Of a DNA stretch of 14,419 nucleotides, positions 1-8,445 are shown one piece after another. The DNA lies in the NCBI GenBank assembly GCA_026992695.1, contig JALWYP010000383.1, positions 1 through 14,419 on the forward strand. Reading direction: 5' to 3'. The translations under genes and the position numbers were made by a program. Numbering within the stretch: position 1 is the first letter of the stretch; each line of letters starts with the position of its first letter. The notes below the pieces were generated by a model that saw nothing but the letters and a program-made list of their open reading frames with translations, was not told the DNA's origin and made no database searches. Source of the stretch: Flavobacteriaceae bacterium (GTDB lineage: Bacteria; Bacteroidota; Bacteroidia; Flavobacteriales; Flavobacteriaceae).

Positions 1-246
1 GTATCGAACAGTAACAAAATTTTCGTCTTGTAATAAATGACTTACTTGAATACGCATATCACAATAGGTTCGTCTTATTTCGTCAAAGAAATTTTTTAAA
101 TCTTGGTAATACATGATGGTAAGACCCTCGTTGCTATTCCATAAAAGTTTTATCTCAGGATGAAAGAATCTAGATAATACGGTTTCGTCTTTTAAAATAT
201 CTGAAAGATAAAACGCTTTTACAATTTCTTTTGCTTGATTATTCAT
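1..246 (-). CDS. NTF2-like (SnoaL-fold) family protein, N-terminal part
   Basis: The first 82 codons are visible; the gene runs off the left edge. It starts at ATG 246-244, and its first 8 bases (ATGAATAA) overlap the stop of the upstream LpxD-like gene, so the two are probably translationally coupled. The peptide begins MNNQAKEIVKAFYLSD and continues with an FFHPEIKLLWNSNEG stretch, then a helix with YYQDLKNFFDEI. This helix, strand, helix order with aromatic and His/Glu residues resembles the alpha+beta barrel of NTF2/SnoaL-like proteins. That assignment rests on pattern and on memory of similar flavobacterial genes next to lpxD-like/sucD; I infer no substrate. It is the last visible gene of the lpx operon. 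Confidence 0.6.
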   Translation of the reverse strand, partial: MNNQAKEIVKAFYLSDILKDETVLSRFFHPEIKLLWNSNEGLTIMYYQDLKNFFDEIRRTYCDMRIQVSHLLQDENFVTVRY

Positions 247-1183
247 TTTTTAAACTATCTATTTTTTTAAGTATTTCCGGAATTAAACGTATGGATGCTA
301 TTTCTTTATATTTTTTTCTAAAATCATCTGCCGGTGTACCAAAGTATGATTTGTTTCCTTCTAACGATTTACTCACTCCGCTTTGAGCTGAAATAACAGC
401 TTTTTCGCCAATGGTTATCCCACTAGTAATTCCTGCTTGCCCCCAAATGGTTACAAAATCTTCAATTACAACACAACCTGAAATACCGGTTTGTGAAGCA
501 ACCAAACAACGCTTGCCTAAGACTGTATCGTGACCAATGTGTACTTGATTATCTAATTTTGTTCCTTCGCCAATAATTGTCGATGCCGAAACTCCTTTAT
601 CTATGGTGCATAATGCGCCTACATCGACATTGTCTTTTATTACTACATTTCCTCCGCTTAGAAGTTTGTCGTATTTTTCGGGTCTGTTTTTGTAATAAAA
701 AGCATCGGCTCCCAGAACTGTTCCCGAATGTATTGTTACGTTATTTCCGATAACGGTATTATCATAAATTGAAACATTAGGATGGATTACACAATTATCG
801 CCAATGGTAACATTATTGCCTATAAAAACATTAGGTTGAATAATCGTGTTTTTACCGATTATTGCAGTGTTTGAAACGGAAGAAGTTGACGGAATAAAAG
901 GTTTAAAGTGCTTGGTAAGTATGTTAAAATCTCTAAATGGATCGTCTGAAATTAGCAATGCTTTTCCTTTGGGACAAGCTACTTCTTTATTAATTAAAAT
1001 TACAGTTGCTTTGGATTGAAGTGCTTTATCATAATATTTAGGATGATCTACAAAAACGATATCTCCGGGTTCAACCACGTGTATCTCGTTCATTCCTAAA
1101 ACCGGAAAATTTTCATCCCCTACAAAGTCACTGTTAATGATGTTTGCGATTTTCTTAAGTGACTGTTGTTTATTGAATTTCAT
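239..1183 (-). CDS. LpxD-like acyltransferase paralogue (left-handed beta-helix)
   Basis: A 314-residue member of the LpxD family (UDP-3-O-acylglucosamine N-acyltransferase), starting at ATG 1183-1181, 14 nt after the efp stop. An LpxD-type N-terminal domain (about 1-100) is followed by hexapeptide repeats (about 105-275; IGNNVTIGDN-like units) and a helical tail. It keeps the His of the HIGHDTVLG segment (H218), which aligns with the catalytic His of LpxD (E. coli H239; H241 of the neighbour at 3983-5008). Two other positions differ: the second active-site His (H278 in the neighbour) is Gly255, and the Asn of the NPKY uracil-pocket motif is His47 (DHPKY). It is therefore a diverged paralogue rather than a redundant copy. 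It may acylate a related UDP-sugar or use a different acyl donor; the substrate is not known from sequence. The family is certain, the exact reaction is not. Confidence 0.85.
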   Translation of the reverse strand: MKFNKQQSLKKIANIINSDFVGDENFPVLGMNEIHVVEPGDIVFVDHPKYYDKALQSKATVILINKEVACPKGKALLISDDPFRDFNILTKHFKPFIPSTSSVSNTAIIGKNTIIQPNVFIGNNVTIGDNCVIHPNVSIYDNTVIGNNVTIHSGTVLGADAFYYKNRPEKYDKLLSGGNVVIKDNVDVGALCTIDKGVSASTIIGEGTKLDNQVHIGHDTVLGKRCLVASQTGISGCVVIEDFVTIWGQAGITSGITIGEKAVISAQSGVSKSLEGNKSYFGTPADDFRKKYKEIASIRLIPEILKKIDSLKNE

Positions 1184-1197
1184 AACGTTACTTAATG

Positions 1198-1764
1198 TTA
1201 TTCTTTAACCCTTTCAATGTACGAACTTTTTTCTGTATCTACTTTAATTTTATCCCCTTCATTTACAAAAAGCGGAACATTGATTTTTGCTCCGGTTTCA
1301 ACCGTTGCAGGTTTTGAAGCGTTTGTTGCCGTATTTCCTTTAACTCCGGGTTCGGTGTGTGTGATTTCTAAAATAACATGTGCCGGAAGCTCAACAGATA
1401 AAGGAAGACCATCTTCTGTATTTATTTGTATGGTTACAATCTCACCTTCTTTCATAAGTTCAGGCTTGTCTAATGAATTTTTTTGAAGTTGAATTTGACT
1501 ATAATCATTAGTATTCATAAAGTGATACATATCTCCATCGCTGTATAAATACTGAAATTTATGAGTTTCAACACGAATATCTTCTATTTTATGTCCGGCT
1601 GAAAAAGTATTATCGATAACTTTTCCGGTGGTTACACTTTTTAGTTTGGTTCGTACAAAAGCAGGACCTTTACCCGGTTTAACGTGTAAAAATTCTATTA
1701 TTTTATAAATATCGTTATTGTATTTTATGCACAATCCTTTTCTTATATCTGATGTTGATGCCAT
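1198..1764 (-). CDS. efp: Elongation factor P
   Basis: 188 residues, the usual EF-P length. EF-P binds the ribosome between the P and E sites and relieves stalling at polyproline stretches. The N-terminal KOW-like domain carries the loop HVKPGKGPAF with Lys32 at the tip, aligning with modified Lys34 of E. coli. An OB domain follows (about 65-125), then a C-terminal OB domain with the signature GVKGNTATNASKPATVETG (about 140-158). The start is ATG 1764-1762 after an A-run. The gene sits inside the lpx operon, 37 nt after lpxA and 14 nt before the LpxD-like gene, an arrangement I recall from other Flavobacteriia. No modification enzyme gene is visible in the window. Confidence 0.97.
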   Translation of the reverse strand: MASTSDIRKGLCIKYNNDIYKIIEFLHVKPGKGPAFVRTKLKSVTTGKVIDNTFSAGHKIEDIRVETHKFQYLYSDGDMYHFMNTNDYSQIQLQKNSLDKPELMKEGEIVTIQINTEDGLPLSVELPAHVILEITHTEPGVKGNTATNASKPATVETGAKINVPLFVNEGDKIKVDTEKSSYIERVKE

Positions 1765-1768
1765 TTTT

Positions 1769-1808
1769 TTTAGTTTGTGAGTTGTTGAGTTTCTTAGTTT
1801 TTTAGTTT
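1769..1808 (-). repeat. Five imperfect 8-nt tandem units between lpxA and efp
   Basis: Read on the minus strand, the sequence divides exactly into AAACTAAA, AAACTAAG, AAACTCAA, CAACTCAC and AAACTAAA, followed by AAAA and the efp ATG. The first unit contains the lpxA stop codon (TAA at 1804-1802), so the array begins in the coding end of lpxA and fills the spacer. The 8-nt period is seen directly. It has no visible hairpin or -7 box. It may be a spacer grown by slippage, or an A-rich unstructured leader helping efp initiation. Confidence 0.6.
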
Positions 1809-2584
1809 GAAAAATAACCCTTCATAATTCCTCGTTTTGAATTTTTAATAAACTGAAGGATTTCGTCACGTTCTGGTGTTGCTTCCATTTCGGCTTCAAT
1901 AATCCTTGATGCTTGTGAATTATTAAAGTTTTTCTGATATAGAATTCTATATATATTTTGAATTTCTCTTATTTTTTCGGGAGTGAAACCTCTTCGGCGT
2001 AAGCCAATAGAGTTAATACCTGCATAGGATAGTGGTTCTCTTGCTGCTTTTACATAAGGGGGTACGTCTTTTCTTACCAAAGATCCTCCGGTTACAAATG
2101 CGTGATTACCAATGGTACAAAACTGATGTACTGCGGTCATTCCGGCTAAAATTACATAATCACCAACAGTTATATGACCTGCTAATGTACTATTGTTTGA
2201 AAAAATGCAATTATCGCCTACAAAACAATCGTGTGCAATATGGCAATATGCCATAATTAAGCAATTTTTACCAATTATTGTTTTTCCTCTATCTATGGTT
2301 CCTCTATTTACGGTAACATACTCACGTATGGTTGTATTGTCTCCGATATGAGCAGTAGTTTCTTCGTCTTGAAATTTTAAATCTTGAGGAATGGCAGAGA
2401 TTACAGCACCGGGAAAAATATTACAATTTTTTCCGATTCTTGCTCCTTCCATTATGGTAACGTTAGAGCCTATCCAAGTTCCTTCACCAATAATAACGTC
2501 ATTATGTATTGTAGCAAATGGTTCTATTACAACATTTTTTGCAATTTTTGCTCCCGGATGTACGTATGCTAAAGGCTGATTCAT
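1802..2584 (-). CDS. lpxA: UDP-N-acetylglucosamine O-acyltransferase LpxA
   Basis: 260 residues (E. coli LpxA has 262). It transfers a 3-hydroxyacyl chain from acyl carrier protein to the 3-OH of UDP-GlcNAc, the first step of lipid A synthesis, in the cytoplasm as a trimer. Left-handed beta-helix hexapeptide repeats span about 8-185, followed by the C-terminal helical domain. The motif AYCHIAHDC holds His118, equivalent to catalytic His125 of E. coli, with His115 beside it. The RKDVPPYV segment (171-178) and GLRRRGF (194-200) are LpxA signatures that separate it from LpxD. Its start overlaps the lpxC-fabZ stop by one base (TAATG), implying coupled translation. Confidence 0.97.
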   Translation of the reverse strand: MNQPLAYVHPGAKIAKNVVIEPFATIHNDVIIGEGTWIGSNVTIMEGARIGKNCNIFPGAVISAIPQDLKFQDEETTAHIGDNTTIREYVTVNRGTIDRGKTIIGKNCLIMAYCHIAHDCFVGDNCIFSNNSTLAGHITVGDYVILAGMTAVHQFCTIGNHAFVTGGSLVRKDVPPYVKAAREPLSYAGINSIGLRRRGFTPEKIREIQNIYRILYQKNFNNSQASRIIEAEMEATPERDEILQFIKNSKRGIMKGYFSN

Positions 2585-3990
2585 TATAGGTTTTTAGTTT
2601 TAACAATTTGCGCCATTAATTCGGCTTCGGTTACGACAACGTTATTTACATACGCCTTACCGGACATTTTTACTATTCCTCTTCGAATGGGTTCATCTAA
2701 CGTTAAATCAAATATAAGTGTATCGCCCGGATTTACTTGTTTTTTAAAACGGATATTATCCATTTTTAATAAATACGTTAAGTAATTTTCGGGATCGGGT
2801 ACTGTGCTTAGCGCTAAAATTCCTCCTGTTTGAGCAATTGCTTCAATAATTAAAACACCGGGCATTACCGGTGCGCCCGGAAAATGTCCAACAAAAAAGG
2901 GTTCATTCATTGTAACATTTTTTAAGCCTATAACTTTAGTATCTGTTAGCTCTAAAATTTTGTCAACCAATAAAAAAGGAGGTCTATGCGGAAGCATTTC
3001 CATTATTTGGTTTACATCTTTTGCCGGTGTTTTTGTTAAATCTACCTTTGGTGCTTTATTACGTTTTTCGAGTTTAATTATTTTTGAAAGTTTTTTTGCA
3101 AATTGTGTATTTACCGTATGACCGGGTTTATTTGCAATAACTTTACCTCGAATACGAGTGCCTACCAAAGCCAAATCTCCAATAACATCTAATAATTTAT
3201 GCCTTGCTGCTTCGTTAGGATGGTGCAGGGTTAAATTGTCTAAAATTCCGTTTGGTTTGACCGAAATAGCTTGTTTATTAAATGCTTTACGCAATTTTTT
3301 CATCGTTTCTTCAGAGAGCTCTTTATCTACATATACAATAGCATTGTTTAAATCGCCTCCTTTTATAAGACCATGGTCTAAAAGCATTTCTAATTCATGA
3401 AGAAAGCTAAATGTTCTTGCACAAGAAATTTCTTCTTTAAAGTCTGAAATATCTTTAAGAGTAGCATTTTGAGTTCCGATTACATTATCACCAAAATCAA
3501 CCATAACGGTTAACTGATAATTATCTGCAGGAACAACCATAATTTCGCTCCCTGTTTCTTCGTCTTTATAACTAATTACATCGGTAACAACAAACTCCTC
3601 TCGTGGTTCTTTCTGAACTTTAATACCTGCATTTTCTAAAGCCTCTAGAAAATATTTTGAAGACCCATCCATTATTGGAGGTTCAGAAGCGTTAAGTTCT
3701 ATTATGCAATTGTCTATCTCAAGTCCTACTAACGCAGCTAGTACGTGTTCTGAGGTGTTAATAACAACACCTCTTTTTTCAAGATTGGTTCCTCGTTGTG
3801 TATTTACTACATAATTGGCATCTGCTTCAATCACCGGTTTGCCTTCTAAATCTACACGAATAAATTTATAACCGTAATTTTCAGGCGCAGGTTTAAACGT
3901 AAGTGTTACCTCTTGCCCTGTGTGTAGTCCCACCCCTGTTAACGAAACTTCTTTTTCTATGGTACGTTGTCTAAGGTTGCAATCAATCAT
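2584..3990 (-). CDS. lpxC-fabZ: Bifunctional LpxC deacetylase / FabZ 3-hydroxyacyl-ACP dehydratase
   Basis: 468 residues made of two enzymes. Residues 1 to about 310 are LpxC, the zinc amidase that deacetylates UDP-3-O-acyl-GlcNAc, the committed lipid A step. Expected zinc ligands are His82 (in SEHVLAAL), His264 and Asp268 (in [11 protein letters not shown]); Glu81 fits the general base and His291 (KPGHTVN) the active-site His. Residues from about 325 to the end are FabZ, a hot-dog dehydratase acting on 3-hydroxyacyl-ACP. It has [12 protein letters not shown] (333-344), catalytic His369 in [10 protein letters not shown] and Glu383 in [11 protein letters not shown]. Joining the two may balance 3-hydroxyacyl use between lipid A and fatty acids. 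The fusion is typical of Bacteroidota. Its ATG overlaps the lpxD stop by 8 nt (ATGATTGA), and its stop overlaps the lpxA start. Confidence 0.97.
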   Translation of the reverse strand: MIDCNLRQRTIEKEVSLTGVGLHTGQEVTLTFKPAPENYGYKFIRVDLEGKPVIEADANYVVNTQRGTNLEKRGVVINTSEHVLAALVGLEIDNCIIELNASEPPIMDGSSKYFLEALENAGIKVQKEPREEFVVTDVISYKDEETGSEIMVVPADNYQLTVMVDFGDNVIGTQNATLKDISDFKEEISCARTFSFLHELEMLLDHGLIKGGDLNNAIVYVDKELSEETMKKLRKAFNKQAISVKPNGILDNLTLHHPNEAARHKLLDVIGDLALVGTRIRGKVIANKPGHTVNTQFAKKLSKIIKLEKRNKAPKVDLTKTPAKDVNQIMEMLPHRPPFLLVDKILELTDTKVIGLKNVTMNEPFFVGHFPGAPVMPGVLIIEAIAQTGGILALSTVPDPENYLTYLLKMDNIRFKKQVNPGDTLIFDLTLDEPIRRGIVKMSGKAYVNNVVVTEAELMAQIVKTKNL

Positions 3991-5008
3991 TTTTAAAATT
4001 CTTTTCTATATCGTTAAGTCTATTAATAATTTTCGGAAGATTTTTAAAATGTACGTAACTCTTATTATAATCTCCATAATTTAACGCAGGTGAACCTTGA
4101 AGCGTTTCATTATCTTTAACATTACGTCCTATACCGCTTTGTGCTTGAATGCGAACATTATCGCCAATGGTAAGATGTCCTACAATCCCTACTTGCCCGC
4201 CAATCATACAGTTTTTACCTATTTTTGTTGAGCCGGCAATTCCTGTTTGTGCTGCAATAACAGTATTTTCTCCTATTTCTACGTTATGAGCAATTTGAAT
4301 TTGATTATCTAATTTTACTCCTTTTTTAATAATAGTAGAGCCCAATGTTGCTCTGTCAATAGTTGTTCCGGCACCAATATCTACGTTATCTTCTAAAATA
4401 ACGTTTCCGGTTTGCGGCACTTTACTGTATTCTCCTTTATCATCGGGGGTAAAACCAAAACCATCTGCACCAACTATTGCACCACTATGTATCACGCAGT
4501 TGTTACCAATAACACTTTCTGAATAAATTTTAGCTCCCGAAAAAACCGTTACATCATTTCCTATTACTACATTATCACCAATATATGCATTTGGATAAAT
4601 TTTAACATTGTTTCCTAATTTTACATTATTCCCTAAATAAGAAAAAGCACCGAGATAGATATTGTCTCCATAGGTAGCTGTGTTTGAAACAAAAACAGGT
4701 TTTTCAATACCTGTTTTATTATTTTTTACTTGATTGTAATACGCTAATAATTTTGAAAAGGCTTTATAGGGTTCTTCAACTTTAATAAGTGTAGTTGTAA
4801 GTGAATTTTCCGGAATAAAATTTTTGTCAACAATCGTTATACTTGCTTTTGTGGAATATATAAACGATGTATATTTTGGATTTGCCAAAAAGGTAAGACT
4901 TCCCTTTGTGCCTTCTTCTATTTTTGAAAGTTTATTAACTACCTCGTTTGGATTGCCATCTACTTCACCCTCTAAAATACCTGCTATTTGTTCTGCTGTA
5001 AATTCCAC
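3983..5008 (-). CDS. lpxD: UDP-3-O-acylglucosamine N-acyltransferase LpxD
   Basis: 341 residues, normal for LpxD. It adds the N-linked 3-hydroxyacyl chain to UDP-3-O-acyl-glucosamine, the third lipid A step. The N-terminal uridine-binding domain (about 1-100) has FLANPKY with Phe40, Asn43 and Tyr46, spaced as the uracil-contact residues known from Chlamydia LpxD. Hexapeptide repeats run from about 105 to 295, with GADGFGF (180-186), His241 in QIAHNVEIG (catalytic, E. coli H239) and His278 in GIVGHLTIG (E. coli H276). The start is GTG at 5008-5006; no in-frame ATG lies between it and the promoter, and the [10 protein letters not shown] start matches the family. It is the first gene of the operon, with a promoter about 30 nt upstream. 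Confidence 0.96.
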   Translation of the reverse strand: MEFTAEQIAGILEGEVDGNPNEVVNKLSKIEEGTKGSLTFLANPKYTSFIYSTKASITIVDKNFIPENSLTTTLIKVEEPYKAFSKLLAYYNQVKNNKTGIEKPVFVSNTATYGDNIYLGAFSYLGNNVKLGNNVKIYPNAYIGDNVVIGNDVTVFSGAKIYSESVIGNNCVIHSGAIVGADGFGFTPDDKGEYSKVPQTGNVILEDNVDIGAGTTIDRATLGSTIIKKGVKLDNQIQIAHNVEIGENTVIAAQTGIAGSTKIGKNCMIGGQVGIVGHLTIGDNVRIQAQSGIGRNVKDNETLQGSPALNYGDYNKSYVHFKNLPKIINRLNDIEKNFKND

Positions 5009-5036
5009 GCAATTTTTTTGTTTTTTTTGAGTCTTG

Positions 5037-5066
5037 CAAATATAGGAAAAAAGATAAGTAACTCAA
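5037..5066 (-). promoter_or_regulatory. Bacteroidota-type promoter of the lpxD-lpxC-lpxA-efp operon
   Basis: On the minus strand, TTG (5066-5064) is followed after 19 nt by TATATTTG (5044-5037), matching the Bacteroidota housekeeping promoter (TTG, 17-23 nt, TAnnTTTG). Transcription would start near 5031, leaving a leader of about 23 nt, A-rich and without a Shine-Dalgarno box, before the GTG of lpxD. This location independently supports the GTG start. Confidence 0.7.
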
Positions 5067-5078
5067 GTTTTACGTTTG

Positions 5079-5096
5079 GCATCTTAAAAAAGATGC
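5079..5096. other. Perfect 7-bp hairpin between ccsBA and lpxD
   Basis: GCATCTT (5079-5085), loop AAAA, AAGATGC (5090-5096) form a perfect inverted repeat 13 nt upstream of the lpxD promoter's TTG. It lies downstream of the ccsBA stop on the same strand, so it could mark the 3' end of that transcript, but no T-run follows it on the minus strand. It could also be a protein-binding palindrome for lpxD control. The rest of 5097-5219 is AT-rich with no gene or strong structure. Confidence 0.45.
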
Positions 5097-5219
5097 TTAG
5101 CTATAAAAAATTATCATTTACATCTAATAAAATACATTGCAATCGTTGTAGCAAGAAGACTTTAAAAATAATTAAAATTTTAAATCCAAAAATGCAACGA
5201 GGTGCCTATATAAAATTTC

Positions 5220-8200
5220 TTATCCTTTTTTATAATATTTTTTATATTTAAAATACGCCAATGTACTTAAAATTATAAAGAAAATTATAGTGTACCATAC
5301 AAAATTAGGTGTCATGGTTTTTTCTCCGCTTGCATACGAATGCAATCCTACCAAATAAAAATTAACACCATAATAGGTCATCATAATCGAAGCATAAGCA
5401 AAAACGGAAGCTGCTGCAAATTGCCATTTCCCTCTAAGTCCGGGAACCAATCGCATATGCACTACAAATGCGTAAATCATAATACTTATAAGTGCCCACG
5501 TTTCTTTAGGATCCCAACCCCAATAACGTCCCCAACTTTCGTTAGCCCATTGTCCTCCAAGGAAATTTCCTATAGTTAACAGCACCAAACCTACTATTAA
5601 TGCCATTTCGGTTATAATAAGTAGTTCTTTTACATGGAGGTTCATTTTTTGTTTATTCTTCGAGTTGGTTAAAATCATTAATAATAAAACCGTGGCACCT
5701 AGTATCATTCCTAGTGTAAATGGTCCGTAACTGGCTACGATAATTGCTACATGAATCATTAGCCAGTAGCTATTTAAAACCGGCTGCAGATTTGAAATAG
5801 AAGGGTCTATCCAGTTTTGATGTGCCACCCAAAGAATAATCGCCGCAACAAATGCTGTAGATGCAATAGTTAATGCGCTTTTTCTTCCCAAAACCAATCC
5901 AAATAATACGGTTGCCCAACCTACATAAACAATGCTTTCATACGCATCACTCCAAGGTGCGTGCCCGCTAACATACCATCGTAATATAAGTCCGGAAGTA
6001 AGAATAATTAACGATAGCCAAATGAGATATTTACATACATTTACAAGAAAATTTAGCAACTTATTATCATAAAATATTTGCAGAATAACAAAGACAAACA
6101 TCAAAATACCTATTAGGGTAAAAAATTTGTACATCCTGTTAAAGATATCGGCTTTGTTATAAAGTATTTCGGCTTTTATTTTATTTTCGGGAGGAAGTAC
6201 TTTACTTCCAAATTTTTTCTGAAAAGCCGTAATGCTTTCCAACAGTTTATCTGCTTGCGAATAATCATTGGTTTTTCTTGCTTGCTTTAGTGTTTCAAAA
6301 TACATTGGCAAGATGTTTTTAACATATAACGAGTCGTTTCCTTTAATGTTTGCTTCGCTTAATTCGGGATAGGAAATCCATTTATTTGAAGCATCATTAG
6401 GGATAGGAAACACCTTTAAAATGCTTCCGCTTAATGCTTGGTTCAGTAAATAAAAATTTTCGTGTGTTTTTATAAAATCTTTTTGAAACTGATTGGGGTT
6501 TGTGGTTCGTGTTGCATCTTCAAGATAAGGTTCGAGTTTGTAATTACCTTTTTCATCAAATAAATCTATTAAAGCTATTTCCTTTCTTTCTAAAGGAACT
6601 CCTATAATTTTTCGAATACTATCGTTCCCTCTTTTTAAATAAATTATGGGAGCTTCAACCCAAAGTCTGGGAAATTCAGTCATGGAAAGAAATACCTGAT
6701 TGGCATCCAACCCTTGGTAATGGGTTTTATGGCTTATTTTTCGTAATAACTCACTGGCAAAAGTATTAACCGGTTTCATCCTCCCGTTATCTTGAATAAC
6801 GAGCTGTGCAAACTTTAAAGCGTGTGATTTATCGACCGCATTTGCTTGTATTAGCGAGTCTATTTGCTGTTTTGAAAATGTTTGGTGCGAAGCATTTTCC
6901 TGTGCCATTGCAGAAAACGAAATAAACAAAAGTAGCAGCGTGGTTATTTTTGCTTGTTTGCCATGCACCTTTTTTAGTTGTTTTTTTAATGACCCAAATC
7001 GGCTGTTTCGTGTAAATAAAATACCCAGCAATCCTATATACAACAAAGTGTAACCAATATAAGTAATCCAGGTTCCCCAAAAATCATGATTTACACTTAA
7101 AATGGTTCCTTTTTCGTCGGGATCAAATCCCGATTGAAAAAACCGGTAGCCGTTTTCGTCTAAAACGTGATTCATATAAATATCGTAATCGTAAAATTGG
7201 TTATTGGGTTTATTTACGGTTATTTTACTTTTAAAAGAAGAAAATCCGCGTTGTGTACCGGGGTATTTTTCGGCAATAAAATCGTTTAGTGTAATACTAA
7301 ACGGAAGTTCTATTTCTTTTGATCCGTAACCTACATAAATATCTAAACCGTTTAACGTTACTTTTTGCATAGCCGGAACGGTTCCTTTACCTCCAAGCAA
7401 CCAAATATCTTTTTCTTCGTTACCGGATTGTACCGAGACCAACACAGCGTCTTGATTGGTTTTTTCTTTTTTAGGAGCTTTTATAACACCGTATTTTCCT
7501 TTAATTACAGGTTCGGGAACTACGAAGGACATGCCACCTAATTGGTACAAAGACCGAAGATGAAAGGGTTGTAAACTATCTGCTACGACACTACCTTTGG
7601 TTTGGTCTGCCATAATCATATAATTTCCGGGAAATGGAGATTCTATAGCGGTGCTATCTCCTTCTATTAGTAGGTTAATTGCTCCGTCGGTAGGTTTGTT
7701 TAAAGCAAATAGTACGTTATGAATGTTTTGTACTTCACCCGATTTTAACCAATGCTCTTCTCGCTTTCCGGTACCCGATTCTACAATTTTTAAATAGTCC
7801 TCTCCTTCATTGGAAGGGATAATACCTTCTTTGGCGTTTTTTTTAAATTCTTTAAATTTAATGGTTACCGGTTTTCCTTTATAATCGGTTTCAATGGTAA
7901 AATTGTTATCTAACCTGTCGCTTAACCTAACTTTTTTAGGTGCAATAACACGGCGTTGTTTTACACCGTTTACTTCGTAATCGCCATCTATAAAAGCGGT
8001 GATATACGTTTCGGAAGAAAGTATTTTATTTTCGGTTGCACCTTCTCTAATGTGCATGGCTCCTTCATAACTAATGTACCGGGTAATAAAGGCTCCAAAA
8101 ATAATGAGAATGAAAGCCAGATGCAGTACTAGTGTTGCCCATTTTTCTTTTTTAAAAAGTTGGTATCTGGAAATGTTTCCTATAAAGTTAATCATAAACA

Positions 8201-8378
8201 AAAGCATAATTAACTCAAACCACCAAGCATCATAGATAAGCTCTTTTGTGTAAGGTGTGGGAGATGTTTCTGCCGAAGCATCTAAAAGCGTTCCGGTAGC
8301 CATTGCTATGGCAAAAAAAATAAACAAAACAGCCGTTAAACGGGTAGAAAAAAGAATAGTTGCAAGTTTTTTTAACAT
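5220..8378 (-). CDS. ccsA: Fused CcsB(ResB)-CcsA cytochrome c assembly protein
   Basis: System II cytochrome c biogenesis: moves heme across the inner membrane and attaches it to apocytochrome c outside. The start taken is ATG 8378-8376, giving 1052 residues; a longer TTG start at 8399 falls inside a -7 promoter box and is unlikely. The ResB/CcsB part has membrane segments near 14-32, 51-68 and 79-99, a large outer domain (about 100-430) and a segment near 434-455. A second outer domain (about 495-745) leads to CcsA with about ten segments (749-1043). The WWD heme motif lies near 941-964, with WGRYWGWDPKETW at its core. Candidate heme histidines are H86 (VLHLAF), H806 (SGHAPWS), H973 (VVHMRL) and H1013 (GLHSY). 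A signal-peptide-like stretch lies at 476-493. glyA ends 67 nt upstream. Confidence 0.94.
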   Translation of the reverse strand: MLKKLATILFSTRLTAVLFIFFAIAMATGTLLDASAETSPTPYTKELIYDAWWFELIMLLFMINFIGNISRYQLFKKEKWATLVLHLAFILIIFGAFITRYISYEGAMHIREGATENKILSSETYITAFIDGDYEVNGVKQRRVIAPKKVRLSDRLDNNFTIETDYKGKPVTIKFKEFKKNAKEGIIPSNEGEDYLKIVESGTGKREEHWLKSGEVQNIHNVLFALNKPTDGAINLLIEGDSTAIESPFPGNYMIMADQTKGSVVADSLQPFHLRSLYQLGGMSFVVPEPVIKGKYGVIKAPKKEKTNQDAVLVSVQSGNEEKDIWLLGGKGTVPAMQKVTLNGLDIYVGYGSKEIELPFSITLNDFIAEKYPGTQRGFSSFKSKITVNKPNNQFYDYDIYMNHVLDENGYRFFQSGFDPDEKGTILSVNHDFWGTWITYIGYTLLYIGLLGILFTRNSRFGSLKKQLKKVHGKQAKITTLLLLFISFSAMAQENASHQTFSKQQIDSLIQANAVDKSHALKFAQLVIQDNGRMKPVNTFASELLRKISHKTHYQGLDANQVFLSMTEFPRLWVEAPIIYLKRGNDSIRKIIGVPLERKEIALIDLFDEKGNYKLEPYLEDATRTTNPNQFQKDFIKTHENFYLLNQALSGSILKVFPIPNDASNKWISYPELSEANIKGNDSLYVKNILPMYFETLKQARKTNDYSQADKLLESITAFQKKFGSKVLPPENKIKAEILYNKADIFNRMYKFFTLIGILMFVFVILQIFYDNKLLNFLVNVCKYLIWLSLIILTSGLILRWYVSGHAPWSDAYESIVYVGWATVLFGLVLGRKSALTIASTAFVAAIILWVAHQNWIDPSISNLQPVLNSYWLMIHVAIIVASYGPFTLGMILGATVLLLMILTNSKNKQKMNLHVKELLIITEMALIVGLVLLTIGNFLGGQWANESWGRYWGWDPKETWALISIMIYAFVVHMRLVPGLRGKWQFAAASVFAYASIMMTYYGVNFYLVGLHSYASGEKTMTPNFVWYTIIFFIILSTLAYFKYKKYYKKG

Positions 8379-8396
8379 CACTATAAAATTGATTTG

Positions 8397-8404
8397 CAAA
8401 AGTA
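8397..8404 (-). promoter_or_regulatory. Candidate -7 box for ccsBA
   Basis: TACTTTTG on the minus strand matches TAnnTTTG and lies 18 nt before the ccsBA ATG. No TTG is found at the usual upstream distance, so this is half a promoter by consensus. Read-through from glyA is also possible, since no terminator is visible between 8446 and 8404. Confidence 0.4.
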
Positions 8405-8445
8405 GTGTTTCGTTAGAAGAATTGTTTATAAAATTTGGTTAAAAT

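Noticed and set aside
5140..5160. TTGC...GCAA inverted repeat in the ccsBA-lpxD gap as a ccsBA terminator
   Set aside because: The stem is only four to five base pairs with a ten-base loop and there is no adjacent T-run.
4988..5251. 87-codon plus-strand frame crossing the ccsBA-lpxD gap
   Set aside because: It overlaps the lpxD start and the ccsBA end, is Lys/Ile/Asn-rich as expected of AT-rich non-coding DNA, and contradicts the well-matched minus-strand promoter within it.
8379..8399. Seven-codon N-terminal extension of ccsBA from a TTG start
   Set aside because: The TTG lies inside a TACTTTTG -7 box, while the ATG at 8378 begins the usual MLKKLATILFSTRL start and has room for a leader.
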